Shown here one piece after another: positions 16,322-25,481 of a stretch of DNA of 39,371 nucleotides; position 1 is the stretch's first letter, and each line of letters starts with the position of its first letter. This DNA is from Thermoleophilaceae bacterium. GTDB lineage: Bacteria > Actinomycetota > Thermoleophilia > Solirubrobacterales > Thermoleophilaceae. The DNA lies in the NCBI GenBank assembly GCA_014534235.1, contig JACVRW010000017.1, positions 1 to 39,371 on the forward strand, given 5' to 3'. The notes beneath the pieces are model-generated. The model searched no databases. It had not been told where the DNA came from and worked only from the letters and a program-made list of their open reading frames with translations. The position numbers were made by a program, and so were the translations under genes.

Positions 16322-17385
16322 GCGGGCGCTCCGAGCAGGACCCGGTCTATCCGCGGCGTCCCGCTGTCGCCCAACCACAGCACCGTGCCGGGCAGGTAGG
16401 GGCTCCGCTCGTTTGCGCGGACGAAGGCCGGCTCGTGGTACCAGTTGCCGCTGTTCCAGAGGCGAATCCCCGACGGGCTCCTCCACTCGGCCGGATCGTC
16501 CTCCCGCAGCGGGCCCGGCCGGTGCGTGTGGCCGAACACCACGTGGTTCGCGTCCGGGGCGAGCGCCTCGGCCACGCGTCCCATCGCGAGCAGCCCCGAG
16601 CGCCGCAGTTCCTCCCCGCTGAGCTCGGCCTTGAAGGGCCCTAGCCGGAGGCGGTTGAGCGCGGCCACGCCGCCCGGGATCGCCAGCCGGCCGAGCACAA
16701 GCCGGCCGAGTCCGGCGTCGCCGTTGACTCTCTGCCAGACGCTGCGCGACGCACGCCCGCCGCGGTCGAGGACCGTGGGCGCGGCGCCCTGCGCCAGCCC
16801 AGCGAGGAAGGCGTACATCGGCGCCAGCGCGCTCTCGTAGTCGGCGGCGCTGGCACAGTCGCGACCGCGCCCGGTGAGCCGCCCCATCACGGCGGCGCCG
16901 ATCGACTCCAGCCGAGGGACGGTCAGGTGCAGGTCGAGATAGTGGCCATGGGTGGCGTAGACGTCGCGGCGCAGCCGGATCCCGGGGTAGGCGAGCGTGA
17001 CCTCGGCGTCCGGCATCCAGGCCGCGATCCGCCCGGCGACGCCGTCGCCCGCTTCCACCGGCCACTCCGACTCCGGCTCGAGCGCCGTCCCCTCCAGCCG
17101 TAGCCGCGAAAGCCACGGCTCGGCGAGGGCGTGGTCGTGATTTCCGGGGACGAGCACGACGCGCCGCCCGGTGGTCGCCACGCCGAGCGCCTCGAAGAAC
17201 GGCCGCACGAGCTCGAGCAGGTGTGCGAGCGGCCGCTGGCGGACCTCCAACGCGTCGCCCAGCAGCACGATCCGGTCGGCCCCCGAGAGCGCCTCCATCA
17301 GACGCCCGCGCGGGATGTCCCCGCGCGCCACGTCGGAACCGGCGAGAGCCCCGAGGTGGAGGTCGGAGACGACCGCCGTGAGCAT
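16318..17385 (-). CDS. Calcineurin-like metallophosphoesterase
   Basis: A 355-aa metallophosphoesterase with all five family motifs: DLH in VVSDLHLGALAG, GDALE, GNHDHALAEPW, THGHYLDLHL and GHTHRPG. It binds two metal ions and hydrolyses phosphomono- or phosphodiesters; the substrate cannot be deduced. The central insert of about 120 residues (VPRLESIGAAVMGRLTGRGR onward) is longer than in the simplest members and carries some hydrophobic segments, which could attach it to the membrane. ATG 17385 begins directly at the first strand. It is convergent with topB and shares the tetranucleotide CTAG (16318-16321) for both stop codons. No operon partner is visible. Confidence 0.85.
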   Translation of the reverse strand: MLTAVVSDLHLGALAGSDVARGDIPRGRLMEALSGADRIVLLGDALEVRQRPLAHLLELVRPFFEALGVATTGRRVVLVPGNHDHALAEPWLSRLRLEGTALEPESEWPVEAGDGVAGRIAAWMPDAEVTLAYPGIRLRRDVYATHGHYLDLHLTVPRLESIGAAVMGRLTGRGRDCASAADYESALAPMYAFLAGLAQGAAPTVLDRGGRASRSVWQRVNGDAGLGRLVLGRLAIPGGVAALNRLRLGPFKAELSGEELRRSGLLAMGRVAEALAPDANHVVFGHTHRPGPLREDDPAEWRSPSGIRLWNSGNWYHEPAFVRANERSPYLPGTVLWLGDSGTPRIDRVLLGAPA

Positions 17386-17490
17386 GCGCTGGATGGTGGC
17401 AGCCGAGCCTGGGACCGCTAGCCGGGACGCGCCGGCGGCCGGTTAGTCTCATGAGAGTTGTCCCGCTTCTGCCGCCATAACCGCCTCACC

Positions 17491-18060
17491 ATGCAGTGCC
17501 CGATCTGCTCGAGCGAGACGGTCGTGGAGGCGCCGCGGAGGCCGGCCCGCCCGCCGCGCGGCTCGTCACGGCGCGCCGGGGCGGGTCGCGGCCCGGCGCC
17601 GGCCACCGCGCGGTCGTCGCGCGGCCCGTTCGTGTCGGTCGGGCCGTACGAGGACGGTCGCGAGATCCGGCTCGAGCGCGTCCCCGGCGGCCTCCGCCTC
17701 GCGGAATGGCAGGCCGGCCAGATCGCGCGGCGGGCGCCGCTCCTGGCGGCCGGCGACGTCTCTCGACTGGTCGAGGAGGCCGCGGGGGAGGAGCTGCTCG
17801 AGCCCGTGCCGGCCGTCGAGGTGGGCATCGTCGGCCATGGACAGTACGGCGCCAGTCCGGGGCGCTCGGGCGAGCTACGCGACGAGCTGCGGGTCGAGCG
17901 CCTCGACAGCGTCCGCGTGCGCATAGCGCGGTGGATCCTGCGTCCGAACGTCGGCTGGGAGCTTCAGGAGGCGCCGGTGATGCTGCCGCCGGCACGCTTT
18001 AAGGAGGCGCTGTCCGCGGCGGCCGAGAAGGGCGTGCTCGCGTCAGAACCGCGGCCCTGA
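17491..18060 (+). CDS. Hypothetical protein with an N-terminal CPIC motif
   Basis: A 189-aa protein that I do not recognise. It starts MQCPICSSETVVEAP with a single CxxC pair, a half zinc ribbon. About 35 basic, proline-rich residues follow, probably disordered. Then comes a folded alpha/beta part beginning FVSVGPYEDGREIRLERVPG, with AEWQAGQIARRAPLLAAGDV, a second strand set VRIARWILRPNVGWELQEAP, and a final helix RFKEALSAAAEKG. ATG 17491 places the CxxC at the start; an in-frame TTG 17458 only adds residues of no obvious character. It lies 53 nt before addB on the same strand and could be cotranscribed with it. Coding is inferred from the stable frame and sensible protein composition. Confidence 0.6.
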   Translation: MQCPICSSETVVEAPRRPARPPRGSSRRAGAGRGPAPATARSSRGPFVSVGPYEDGREIRLERVPGGLRLAEWQAGQIARRAPLLAAGDVSRLVEEAAGEELLEPVPAVEVGIVGHGQYGASPGRSGELRDELRVERLDSVRVRIARWILRPNVGWELQEAPVMLPPARFKEALSAAAEKGVLASEPRP

Positions 18061-18113
18061 CCGCGACTCCACGGCGGGGCGTCCGTCGTGATCACGCGCT
18101 ACACCTGCAGAGC

Positions 18114-21029
18114 ATGCCGCTGACCGTCATCACCGGACCCGCGAACGCCGCCAAGGCAGGCCAGGTCCTCGGCGGCCTGCGCGCGCGGCTCGAGGACGAG
18201 CCGATCCTCGTGGTCCCCACCTTCCAGGACGTCGAGCACGCGCAGCGCGAGCTGGCCGAGCGCGGCGCCGTCTTCGGGGCGCGGGTGCTGCGCTTCGATT
18301 GGCTCTTCCGGGAGATCGGCCACCGGGCGGACTACCGGGAGCCGGTCGCGTCGGAGGTCCAGCGCGAGCTGATCGTGGAGCAGGCCGCGCGCGGCGCGGG
18401 GCTCAGGGTGCTCGCCGCGTCTTCATGCGGGCAGGGCTTTACGCGGGCCGCGGCCCGCTTCGTGGCGGAGCTTGGATGGAACATGGTCGATCCCGGCCGG
18501 CTGACCGAGGCTCTCCGCCGCTGGGCCGGGAACGGCCCCCGCCGGGCCTACGCCGAGGAGGTGGCCGTGATCTACCGCGGCTACCGCGAGCGGCTGGACG
18601 CCGCCGGCCTCGCCGACCCGGAGCTTTTCGCATGGGGCGCCCTCGACGCCCTCCGACGCGACCCGGCGGCTTGGGGGGGAACGCCCCTATTCGTCTATGG
18701 CTTCGACGACTTCACTCCCCTGGAGCTGGACGCGCTCGAGACGGTGGCCCGGCGCTGCGGCGCTGACGTCACCGTGTCGCTTCCCTTCGAGCGCGGCAGG
18801 CTCGCGTTCAAGGCAATCGCCCGCGTCCGCCAGGAGCTGCTCGCGCGCGGCGCGCGGGAGATCGCGCTGCCCCCGCTCGACGACCACTACGTGGAGGCTT
18901 CGCGGCGGGCGCTGCATCACCTGGAACGGGGGCTGTTCGAGCCGGGGCCGGTGGGGCGGGTCGACCCCGACGGCGCGATCGCCTTCCACTCGGCCGGCGG
19001 CGAGCGGGCCGAGGTGGAGCTCGCGGGGGCGCGGGTGCTGGAGCTGCTGCGCGACGGCGTCCGGCCGGGCGAGCTGGCGGTCGTCTTCCGTGATCCCGGC
19101 GCCCAGGCCTCGCTGATCGAGCAGGTCTTCGGTGCCTACGGCATTCCCTACGCGCTGGACCGCTGGATCCCGCTGTGCCACACCGGCGTCGGTCGCGGAC
19201 TGCTGGCGCTCGTCCGCTCCGCGATCCTCGACGGCAGCGCAGACGACCTGCTCGCCTACCTGCGGACGCCCGGCCTGCTCCGTGTGCAGGGCCTCGCGGA
19301 CCGGCTCGAGGCGCAGGTTCGCCGGGAGGGGGCCCACAGCGCAGCCGAGGCCCGCGAGCTGTGGGAGCGGGAGCACTGGAAGCTGGACGACCTCGACCGC
19401 CTGCGCGACGCGCCCGACACCGGGGCGTTCGTGGCTGAGCTCGACCGGCGCCTAAGCGCCCTCTTCGCCGGGCCGTACGAGCGCCGCGCTCCGGTGCTCG
19501 CCGGCCCGGAGGTCGAGGAGGCGCGCGCGCTGGCCGCCGCGCAGGTGGCCCTGGCGGACTTGCGGGCCCTGCTCCAGACGGGCGCCGCCGGCGGGCTCGA
19601 CCGGGCGCGGGTCTACCGGGTGCTCGAGCAGCTGAGCGTCCACGTGGGCGACGATCCGCAGCCGGACCGCGTCCAGGTCGCGACCCCCGAGGCGATCCGC
19701 GCCCGTCGCTTCGCGGTCGTGATCCTGTGCGGGCTCGAGGAGGGCGAGTTCCCGCGGCCGGCCGCGCCGGAGCCGTTCCTGAGCGACGAGGACCGGCGCG
19801 CCATCGCCCGCTCGAGCGGGCTCGTCCTGCCTGTGCACGGGGATCGCCTCGACCGCGAGCGATACCTGTTCTATGTGTGCGCCTCGCGCGCGGAGCGGCT
19901 GCTCGTGCTGAGCTCTCGCTCGAGCGACGAGGAGGGAAACCCCGAGGCCGAGTCGTTCTTCGTCGACGACGTCCGCGACCTCTTCGCCCCGCACGCGGCC
20001 GAGCGGCGGGTCCGCTCGCTCTCGGAGGTGACCTGGAGCCCGAACGAGGCGCCCACGGCCGCCGAGTGGGACCGGGCCCTCGCCGCGGCCGGGCCCGTCC
20101 GAGAGGAGCGGCGACCGGGGCCGCTCCGATGCGAGGCGCTGCTTGGGGAACTGAGCGCCCGGGACCCCGTCTCCGCCGGCGCGCTCGAGCGCTTTGCGGA
20201 CTGCCCGGTGAAGTGGCTCGTGGAGGACGTGCTCCGCCCGACCCAGGTGGCTCCGGATCCCGAGGCGATGGTTCGCGGCGACTACGCGCACTCGGTGCTC
20301 GAGCACACCTACCGGCGGCTGCGCGAGGAGACCGGAGAGCGACGGGTCACGCCCTCCAACCTGGCCCGCGCCGAGCGGATCCTGCTCGAGGAGCTGCGCG
20401 CCCGACGCTCGGTCTTCAAGCTGTCGCCGAAGCACACCCGCGTGCGCGCGGCGGCGCGCCGGCTCGAGTTCGACCTGCTGCGTCACCTCCGAACCGAGGC
20501 GGAGTCCGACGCCGCCTTCGAGCCGGAGTACCTCGAGCTCCGGTTCGGGGACGGCGAGGCGCGGGAGCCGGTCGAGATCGCCGACGGCGTGAGGGTGCGC
20601 GGGCGGATCGACCGGGTGGACACGAGCGACGGCATGGCGCTCGTGCTCGACTACAAGAGCACGAAGCGGGTTGACCGCTACAAGGCGGCGAGCTGGGAGC
20701 GGGAGAACCGCTTCCAGGCCGCGCTGTACATGCTGGTCGTCGAGCGGCTGCTCGAGCTGCGGCCGGCGGGCGGCGTGTACGTCGCGCTCGGCAGCGACGA
20801 TCCCCGCCCGCGGGGAATGGTCGCGGCCGACGTCGAGGAGCTCGGCTCTCGCTTCTTCGCGAACGACAGGCTCGACCCTGACGCCTTCCGCTCCAAGCTG
20901 GCCTGGGCGCTCGACCGGATCCGCGAGACCGACGCCCGCATGCGGCGTGGGGAGCTGTGCAGCTCTCCCGACACCTGCGCGTGGAACGGCGGCTGCTCCT
21001 ACCCCTCGATCTGCCGGAGCGACCGGTGA
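18114..21029 (+). CDS. addB: AddB-like helicase/exonuclease subunit with iron-sulphur nuclease domain
   Basis: A 971-aa subunit of an AddAB-type helicase-nuclease that processes double-strand breaks for RecA. The N-terminal UvrD-like domain has a degenerate Walker A (G8-PANAA-K14-A15, without the Gly-Lys-Ser/Thr core). The C-terminal third is a RecB-type PD-(D/E)XK nuclease: GRIDRVD, LVLDYKSTK and ENRFQAALYMLVVERLLEL. An AddB-type iron-sulphur cluster is indicated by C697 (FADCPVKWLVED) with C949, C955, C961 and C967 near the end (DTCAWNGGCSYPSIC). ATG 18114 is used; a TACACC hexamer lies 8 nt upstream. The next gene overlaps by 4 nt (GTGA), so the two are translationally coupled. Gene order addB-addA is the standard one. 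Confidence 0.88.
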   Translation: MPLTVITGPANAAKAGQVLGGLRARLEDEPILVVPTFQDVEHAQRELAERGAVFGARVLRFDWLFREIGHRADYREPVASEVQRELIVEQAARGAGLRVLAASSCGQGFTRAAARFVAELGWNMVDPGRLTEALRRWAGNGPRRAYAEEVAVIYRGYRERLDAAGLADPELFAWGALDALRRDPAAWGGTPLFVYGFDDFTPLELDALETVARRCGADVTVSLPFERGRLAFKAIARVRQELLARGAREIALPPLDDHYVEASRRALHHLERGLFEPGPVGRVDPDGAIAFHSAGGERAEVELAGARVLELLRDGVRPGELAVVFRDPGAQASLIEQVFGAYGIPYALDRWIPLCHTGVGRGLLALVRSAILDGSADDLLAYLRTPGLLRVQGLADRLEAQVRREGAHSAAEARELWEREHWKLDDLDRLRDAPDTGAFVAELDRRLSALFAGPYERRAPVLAGPEVEEARALAAAQVALADLRALLQTGAAGGLDRARVYRVLEQLSVHVGDDPQPDRVQVATPEAIRARRFAVVILCGLEEGEFPRPAAPEPFLSDEDRRAIARSSGLVLPVHGDRLDRERYLFYVCASRAERLLVLSSRSSDEEGNPEAESFFVDDVRDLFAPHAAERRVRSLSEVTWSPNEAPTAAEWDRALAAAGPVREERRPGPLRCEALLGELSARDPVSAGALERFADCPVKWLVEDVLRPTQVAPDPEAMVRGDYAHSVLEHTYRRLREETGERRVTPSNLARAERILLEELRARRSVFKLSPKHTRVRAAARRLEFDLLRHLRTEAESDAAFEPEYLELRFGDGEAREPVEIADGVRVRGRIDRVDTSDGMALVLDYKSTKRVDRYKAASWERENRFQAALYMLVVERLLELRPAGGVYVALGSDDPRPRGMVAADVEELGSRFFANDRLDPDAFRSKLAWALDRIRETDARMRRGELCSSPDTCAWNGGCSYPSICRSDR

Positions 21030-24000
21030 CGGAGCTCACCCCCGAGCAGCAGCGGGCCGTGGACCGGCGGGACGGGTCGCTCCTCGTGCGGGCCGGCGCC
21101 GGCACCGGCAAGACCGCCGTGCTCGTGGAGCGGTTCGTGCGGGCGGTGGTGGACGACGGAGAGGCGGTGGACTCGATCCTTGCGATCACGTTCACGGAGA
21201 AGGCCGCGGCGGAGATGAAGGCGCGCGTCCGGGCCCGGTTCCTCGAGCTCCGGCGCCGCGAGGAGGCGCGCGCCGCCGAGGGCGCCCTGATCTCGACGAT
21301 CCACGGCTTCTGCGCGCGCATGCTCCGCGCGCATGCCCTCAGCGCCGGGCTCGACCCGCGCTTCCGGGTGCTCGACGAGCTCGAGGCCGAGCGGCTGGCG
21401 GTCGACGCCTTCGACGGCGCCCTCGAGGCGTTCATGTCCGACGATCTCGCCGAGCGGGTCGAGTTCCTCGCTTCGTACACGCCCGACCGCCTCCGGGACA
21501 TGGTCCGCACCGCCCACTCCCACCTGCGAAGCCGCGGCCGGCGCCGGCCGACGCTGGAGGAGGCGCAGGCCCCGCCCCCGGACGACGAGCCGGCCCGGCT
21601 CGAATACCGCCATCACTCGATGCTTCGCTCGCTCCTGGAGCTCTACGGCGAGCGCTACGCGGAGCTCAAGCGGGCGCGATCGGCGCTCGACTTCGAGGAC
21701 CTCGAGCTGATCGCGCGCGACCTGCTGGACCGCGACGCCGGCCTGCGGGAGGGCTACCGGGAGCGCTTCTCCCACGTCCTGGTGGACGAGTTCCAGGACA
21801 CGAACCCACTCCAGAACGAGCTGCTCGGCCTCTTGGCGCGGGACAACCTCTTCCGGGTCGGAGACGACAACCAGTCGATCTACCGGTTCCGGAACGCGGA
21901 CGTGGACGTGTTCCGCCGGCACTGGGCCGAGGCCCGGGCGGCGGGTCGCGGCGAGACGATCAGCGTGAACTTCCGCACCCGCGGCGAGGTGCTCGACGCG
22001 ATCGACCTCGCCTTCGAGCGGCTCTGGGCCGAGCGCTTCGAGCCGCTGCGCGAGGCGCCTGCTGCGCGCACGGCCGCGCCGCCGATATCCCCGCCCGTCG
22101 AGCTCCTGGTGGTGGACAAACCGAAGAGGCGCTGGGACGAGCGCTTCGAGGCGGCGGAGGACCCGCTTGGCTCCGCCATGCACGGGGCTCCGCCCTGGCG
22201 CGCCGTGGAGGCGCGCCTGCTCGCCAAGCGGGTCGGGGAGCTCACGAGCGACGGCCCTTGGAACTTCGGCGACGTCGTTCTGCTCTTCCGGGCGACCACC
22301 GCGATCGGGCTGTTCGAGCGGGCGCTCGAGGAGCGGGGGATCCCGGTTCACGTGATCGGTGGTCGGGGCTATTGGAGCCAGCAGCAGGTGGCGGACCTGC
22401 GCCACTGGCTCTCGGCGCTCGCCAACCCGTTGGATGAGCTGGCGCTCTACTCGGTCCTCGCGTCCCCGCTCGTCGGCGTCTCGCTCGATGCGCTCGCCCT
22501 GACCGGCCTGCATGCAAAGCGGCTGCACCGCGGCCCGCTCTGGCTGCTCGAGGAGGCCCTCTCGAGCGGAGACGGGCGGGGCTCGAACCGGACCGACCCC
22601 GCCCTCGCCGAGGTGCTGCCGGAGGAGGACAGGGGACGGCTCGTCACGTTCCTCGCGCGCTTCCGGTCCGAGCGCCGGGTCGTGGGGCAGGTCTCCCTCG
22701 AGACGCTCATCGACCGCGCCGTGACGCTGACGGGCTACGACCGCCACCTGTTGTCGCTCCCCGGCGGGCCGCGCAGGATGGCGAACGTCCGCAAGCTGAT
22801 GCGAATGGCCCGCGAGTACGAGGCGGAGGAGGGCCGCAACCTGCGCGGCTTCATCGACAGCGTGGCCGAGCGCGACGCGATCCAGGCCCGCGAGGCCGAG
22901 GCTCCGCTCGAGGCGGAGGCGCTCGACGCCGTCCGCCTCATGACGATCCACCGCGCGAAGGGCCTCGAGTTCCCGGTCGTCTGCCTCGCCGACCTGGGAA
23001 AGGACGGGCGCGACGACGAAGGGGCGCTGCGGATCTCCGACGATGGAACCGTCGGACTGCGCCTCGCCCGGCTGGGCGGCGAGGCCGTGAATACCGAGCG
23101 GCTCGAGCGGATCAAGGCGGAGCAGCGGGAGGCCGCCGAGGAGGAGGAGCGCCGGATCTTCTACGTGGCGTGCACGCGCGCGAAGGAGCACCTGATCCTG
23201 AGCGGCGCCACCGACCTCGTGAAGCGCCCCAAGCCGGGGCAGCTGTGCGAGCCGATGCGCTGGATCTGGCGGACGTTCTGCCCGGGCCTGCCGCGCGAGG
23301 GCTCGTCGGGGGAGTACGTGGACGCGCGTGAGGGCCGCGAGGTGCGCTTGCGCTGGACGGCCTGCACTCCGGAGAACGTCGACGAGGCGCTGTCCGAGGC
23401 GGACCGCGCCCCGGCCCGGGCGCCGGCGCCCGCCGGAACCGCCTGTGACGGCTTCCCGCAACCCGAGCTCGAGCTCGGGTTGCCGCCCGCCCCGCGGGCG
23501 CTCCCCGTCAGCCGCCTTAGCTATTCGGGCCTCGAGGCCTACCGCCGCTGCGGCTACCGCTTCTACCTCGAGCGCGCGCTTCGCCTGTCGCCGGTCGAGC
23601 GGCCACCCGGCCACGAGCCGGTTTCCGAGGCCGCGCTGCCGGCACTGGTGCGCGGCACTCTCGTCCACGCGCTGCTCGAGAAGCTTGACTTCCGCCGCCC
23701 GCGCCTCCCGTCCGAGGCGGAGGTCGCGAAGCTGATCGAGGACCACGGAGCGGTTCCGCGGCCGGACGACGTCGCCGACCTGCGCGGGATGGTGGAGCGC
23801 GCGGCCAGTTCGGAGATCGCCGCGCGGATCGCCGGCGCTCGGCGGGTGCGAACCGAGCTCCCGTTCGCGTTCACCCTGGCGCCGCCGGGGGCCGGCGGCC
23901 GGAGCTTGCTCGTGAACGGCGTGGTGGACCTTTTGGCGACGGAGGAGGTAGGAACCCTCGTCGTCGACTGGAAGAGCGACCCGCTGGAGGGCCGGTCGCC

Positions 24001-24310
24001 GGACGAGGTGCTCGCCGACGCCTACCGGACGCAGCGCCTGATCTACGCGCTCGCGGGACTGCGCTCCGGGGCGGAGCACGTTGAGGTCGCCCACTGCTTC
24101 CTCGAGCGCTCCCAGGAGCCGGCGCTAGCGAGCTTCGACGCCTCGGAAGCCGACCGCCTGGAGCACGAGCTGGTGGAGCTCGCGCGAGGTGTGGTGGAGG
24201 GCCGGTTCGAGCCGGCCGCAGAGCCGCACTACGAGCTCTGTGCCGACTGCCCCGGCCGGGCGGCGCTGTGCTGCTGGGGGCCGGAGCAGACGCTGCGGCC
24301 GCGGCCCTAG
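21026..24310 (+). CDS. addA: AddA-like UvrD-family helicase/nuclease subunit
   Basis: A 1094-aa superfamily 1 helicase fused to a RecB-type nuclease, the motor subunit of AddAB. Motifs run in order: Walker A AGAGTGKT (23-30), TFTEKAAAEMKARV, STIHGFCARMLR, Walker B VLVDEFQDTNPLQ, DNQSIYRFRNADVD, SVNFRTRGEVLD, MTIHRAKGLEFPVVCLADLG and FYVACTRAKEHLILSGA. The C-terminal nuclease shows SRLSYSGLEAYRRCGYRFYL, NGVVDLLA and LVVDWKSDPLEG with YRTQRLIYALAG. The cysteines in CADCPGRAALCCW may be structural. GTG 21026 overlaps the addB stop in GTGA. All helicase motifs appear intact, so this is the ATPase of the pair, in contrast to the degenerate AddB. Confidence 0.9.
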   Translation: MTELTPEQQRAVDRRDGSLLVRAGAGTGKTAVLVERFVRAVVDDGEAVDSILAITFTEKAAAEMKARVRARFLELRRREEARAAEGALISTIHGFCARMLRAHALSAGLDPRFRVLDELEAERLAVDAFDGALEAFMSDDLAERVEFLASYTPDRLRDMVRTAHSHLRSRGRRRPTLEEAQAPPPDDEPARLEYRHHSMLRSLLELYGERYAELKRARSALDFEDLELIARDLLDRDAGLREGYRERFSHVLVDEFQDTNPLQNELLGLLARDNLFRVGDDNQSIYRFRNADVDVFRRHWAEARAAGRGETISVNFRTRGEVLDAIDLAFERLWAERFEPLREAPAARTAAPPISPPVELLVVDKPKRRWDERFEAAEDPLGSAMHGAPPWRAVEARLLAKRVGELTSDGPWNFGDVVLLFRATTAIGLFERALEERGIPVHVIGGRGYWSQQQVADLRHWLSALANPLDELALYSVLASPLVGVSLDALALTGLHAKRLHRGPLWLLEEALSSGDGRGSNRTDPALAEVLPEEDRGRLVTFLARFRSERRVVGQVSLETLIDRAVTLTGYDRHLLSLPGGPRRMANVRKLMRMAREYEAEEGRNLRGFIDSVAERDAIQAREAEAPLEAEALDAVRLMTIHRAKGLEFPVVCLADLGKDGRDDEGALRISDDGTVGLRLARLGGEAVNTERLERIKAEQREAAEEEERRIFYVACTRAKEHLILSGATDLVKRPKPGQLCEPMRWIWRTFCPGLPREGSSGEYVDAREGREVRLRWTACTPENVDEALSEADRAPARAPAPAGTACDGFPQPELELGLPPAPRALPVSRLSYSGLEAYRRCGYRFYLERALRLSPVERPPGHEPVSEAALPALVRGTLVHALLEKLDFRRPRLPSEAEVAKLIEDHGAVPRPDDVADLRGMVERAASSEIAARIAGARRVRTELPFAFTLAPPGAGGRSLLVNGVVDLLATEEVGTLVVDWKSDPLEGRSPDEVLADAYRTQRLIYALAGLRSGAEHVEVAHCFLERSQEPALASFDASEADRLEHELVELARGVVEGRFEPAAEPHYELCADCPGRAALCCWGPEQTLRPRP

Positions 24311-24391
24311 GTCGCAGCGGCGTTCCGTCAGGACCCCCGCTTACTCTCCGACCGTCTGACGGACGAGCAATCGGAGGAAAGCGAAGAGCGG

Positions 24392-24847
24392 ATGCCTCTC
24401 TGCTTCATCGAGCCACATGACGCGATCAGGGTCGTCGCCCAGAGCGTCGGGCGCGACGCGCGCCGGCAGCTCCTCGCGGAGGTCGTGCGCGCCTGGGTGG
24501 ACGAGATCCCCGAGGACGAGCTTCAGGTGCACTACGCTAAGGCCGTCGACGAGCTCGACGAGGACGACCTCTCGATGCTCGCGGCGTGGCATGCATCGCT
24601 CGAGGTCGGCCAGCCGATAGCGAACAAGGAGTTCCTGCTCGGCGCGTTCCCCAGGCTCGGCGAGCACCGCCGCGAGGCGCTGCGCATCGCCGCCGGGTTC
24701 AAGGGCGACGACGCCTTCGAGGCGGGCGTGAGCGAGGAACAGGCACTCGATACGGTCCTGCCCTGGCTCTCCGAGGCGCGTGTGAAGGAGCTCGCCGCGG
24801 ACGCGGTGGAGCTCTACTGCTGGGACCGCCTCGGCAGCGACAATTAG
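24392..24847 (+). CDS. Acidic helical hypothetical protein downstream of addA
   Basis: A 151-aa, mostly helical, acidic protein that I do not recognise: MPLCFIEPHDAIRVVAQSVG, then RQLLAEVVRAWVDEIPEDEL, VHYAKAVDELDEDDLSMLAA and EARVKELAADAVELYCWDR. No signal peptide, membrane segment or metal motif is present. ATG 24392 is supported by GGAGGAAA about 12 nt upstream. A -10-like TACTCT at 24342-24347 and an inverted repeat (CCGTCAG 24325-24331 with CTGACGG 24356-24362) sit in the 81-nt gap after addA, so it may have its own promoter. Codon use matches its neighbours. Position after addBA suggests, but does not show, a link to recombination. Confidence 0.7.
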   Translation: MPLCFIEPHDAIRVVAQSVGRDARRQLLAEVVRAWVDEIPEDELQVHYAKAVDELDEDDLSMLAAWHASLEVGQPIANKEFLLGAFPRLGEHRREALRIAAGFKGDDAFEAGVSEEQALDTVLPWLSEARVKELAADAVELYCWDRLGSDN

Positions 24848-24948
24848 CCGGCTGCAGACCGGCGCCTCGCGGCGTCCTCGGTCGCGGACGGGCTACTCGC
24901 CCTGTCCGCTCCCTGCGTGCTTGCGAGGCTTGGTTTTCGCTCGGTTAC

Positions 24949-25455
24949 TTGTCGCTGCTCGCGTTGTTCGCGACCCGCTACTTCTCGCTGCTCGCCTGCC
25001 TGATCGTCATCCTTGCCGGCTGCGCCGGCTCGGCCGACGAGCGCGCTACCGGCGGCACGACACCCGCTCGGGTCACCAAGCACACCGACGGCGACACGCT
25101 GTGGCTCTCGGCCGTTGGCAAGGTGCGCCTGATCGGGATCGACACGCCCGAGGTGTTCAGCGGCCCGGAGTGCTTCGGAGGCAAGGCGGCGGCGTTCGTG
25201 AGGAGGGTCGCGCCGCTCGGCAGCGAGGTGCGCTACCGCCTCGGCGTGGAGGAGCGCGATCGTTACGGTCGGGCTCTCGCGTATGTCTGGCTCGAGGACG
25301 GGCGCTTCCTAAATCGGCTTGTGCTCGCCCGCGGCTACGGGGAGCCGCTCACCGTTCCGCCGAATGACGAGTACGCCGACGCGTTCTCGCGGGCCGCGGC
25401 CGGCGCGCGCCGGGCCGGACGCGGGCTATGGGCCGATCGCGGCTGCCCCCCGTAG
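24949..25455 (+). CDS. Thermonuclease-family (SNase) lipoprotein
   Basis: A 168-aa staphylococcal-nuclease-like protein anchored as a lipoprotein. TTG 24949 gives a hydrophobic signal (SLLACLIVILAGC) ending in a canonical lipobox LAGC with C25. The nuclease domain reads TKHTDGDTLWLSAVGKVRLI, GIDTPEVFSGPECFGGKAAA and ERDRYGRALAYVWLEDGRFL. The metal Asp, catalytic Glu and the two arginines (VRLIGIDTPE and RDRYGRALAY) are all present. It probably degrades extracellular DNA or RNA at the cell surface using calcium. TTG 24964 is an alternative start that keeps the lipobox; no ATG or GTG fits. A lone gene with 101 nt upstream and 26 nt before the next gene. Confidence 0.85.
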   Translation: MSLLALFATRYFSLLACLIVILAGCAGSADERATGGTTPARVTKHTDGDTLWLSAVGKVRLIGIDTPEVFSGPECFGGKAAAFVRRVAPLGSEVRYRLGVEERDRYGRALAYVWLEDGRFLNRLVLARGYGEPLTVPPNDEYADAFSRAAAGARRAGRGLWADRGCPP

Positions 25456-25469
25456 GGTCGCCTGGCCAG

Positions 25470-25475
25470 TAGGGT
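25470..25475 (+). promoter_or_regulatory. -10-like TAGGGT before an alpha/beta hydrolase gene
   Basis: TAGGGT ends 6 nt before ATG 25482. A second TAGGGT lies 17 nt upstream at 25453-25458, overlapping the thermonuclease stop codon. Confidence 0.4.
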
Positions 25476-25481
25476 CACGTC

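Noticed and set aside
14168-17452. A 1094-codon open frame antisense to topB and the phosphoesterase gene.
   Set aside because: It is the mirror of genes with clear motifs, has low-complexity composition and no recognisable domain. Such shadows are expected at this GC bias.
20999-24094. A 1031-codon open frame antisense to addA.
   Set aside because: The sense strand carries every helicase motif. The antisense product is repetitive Arg/Gly/Leu sequence.
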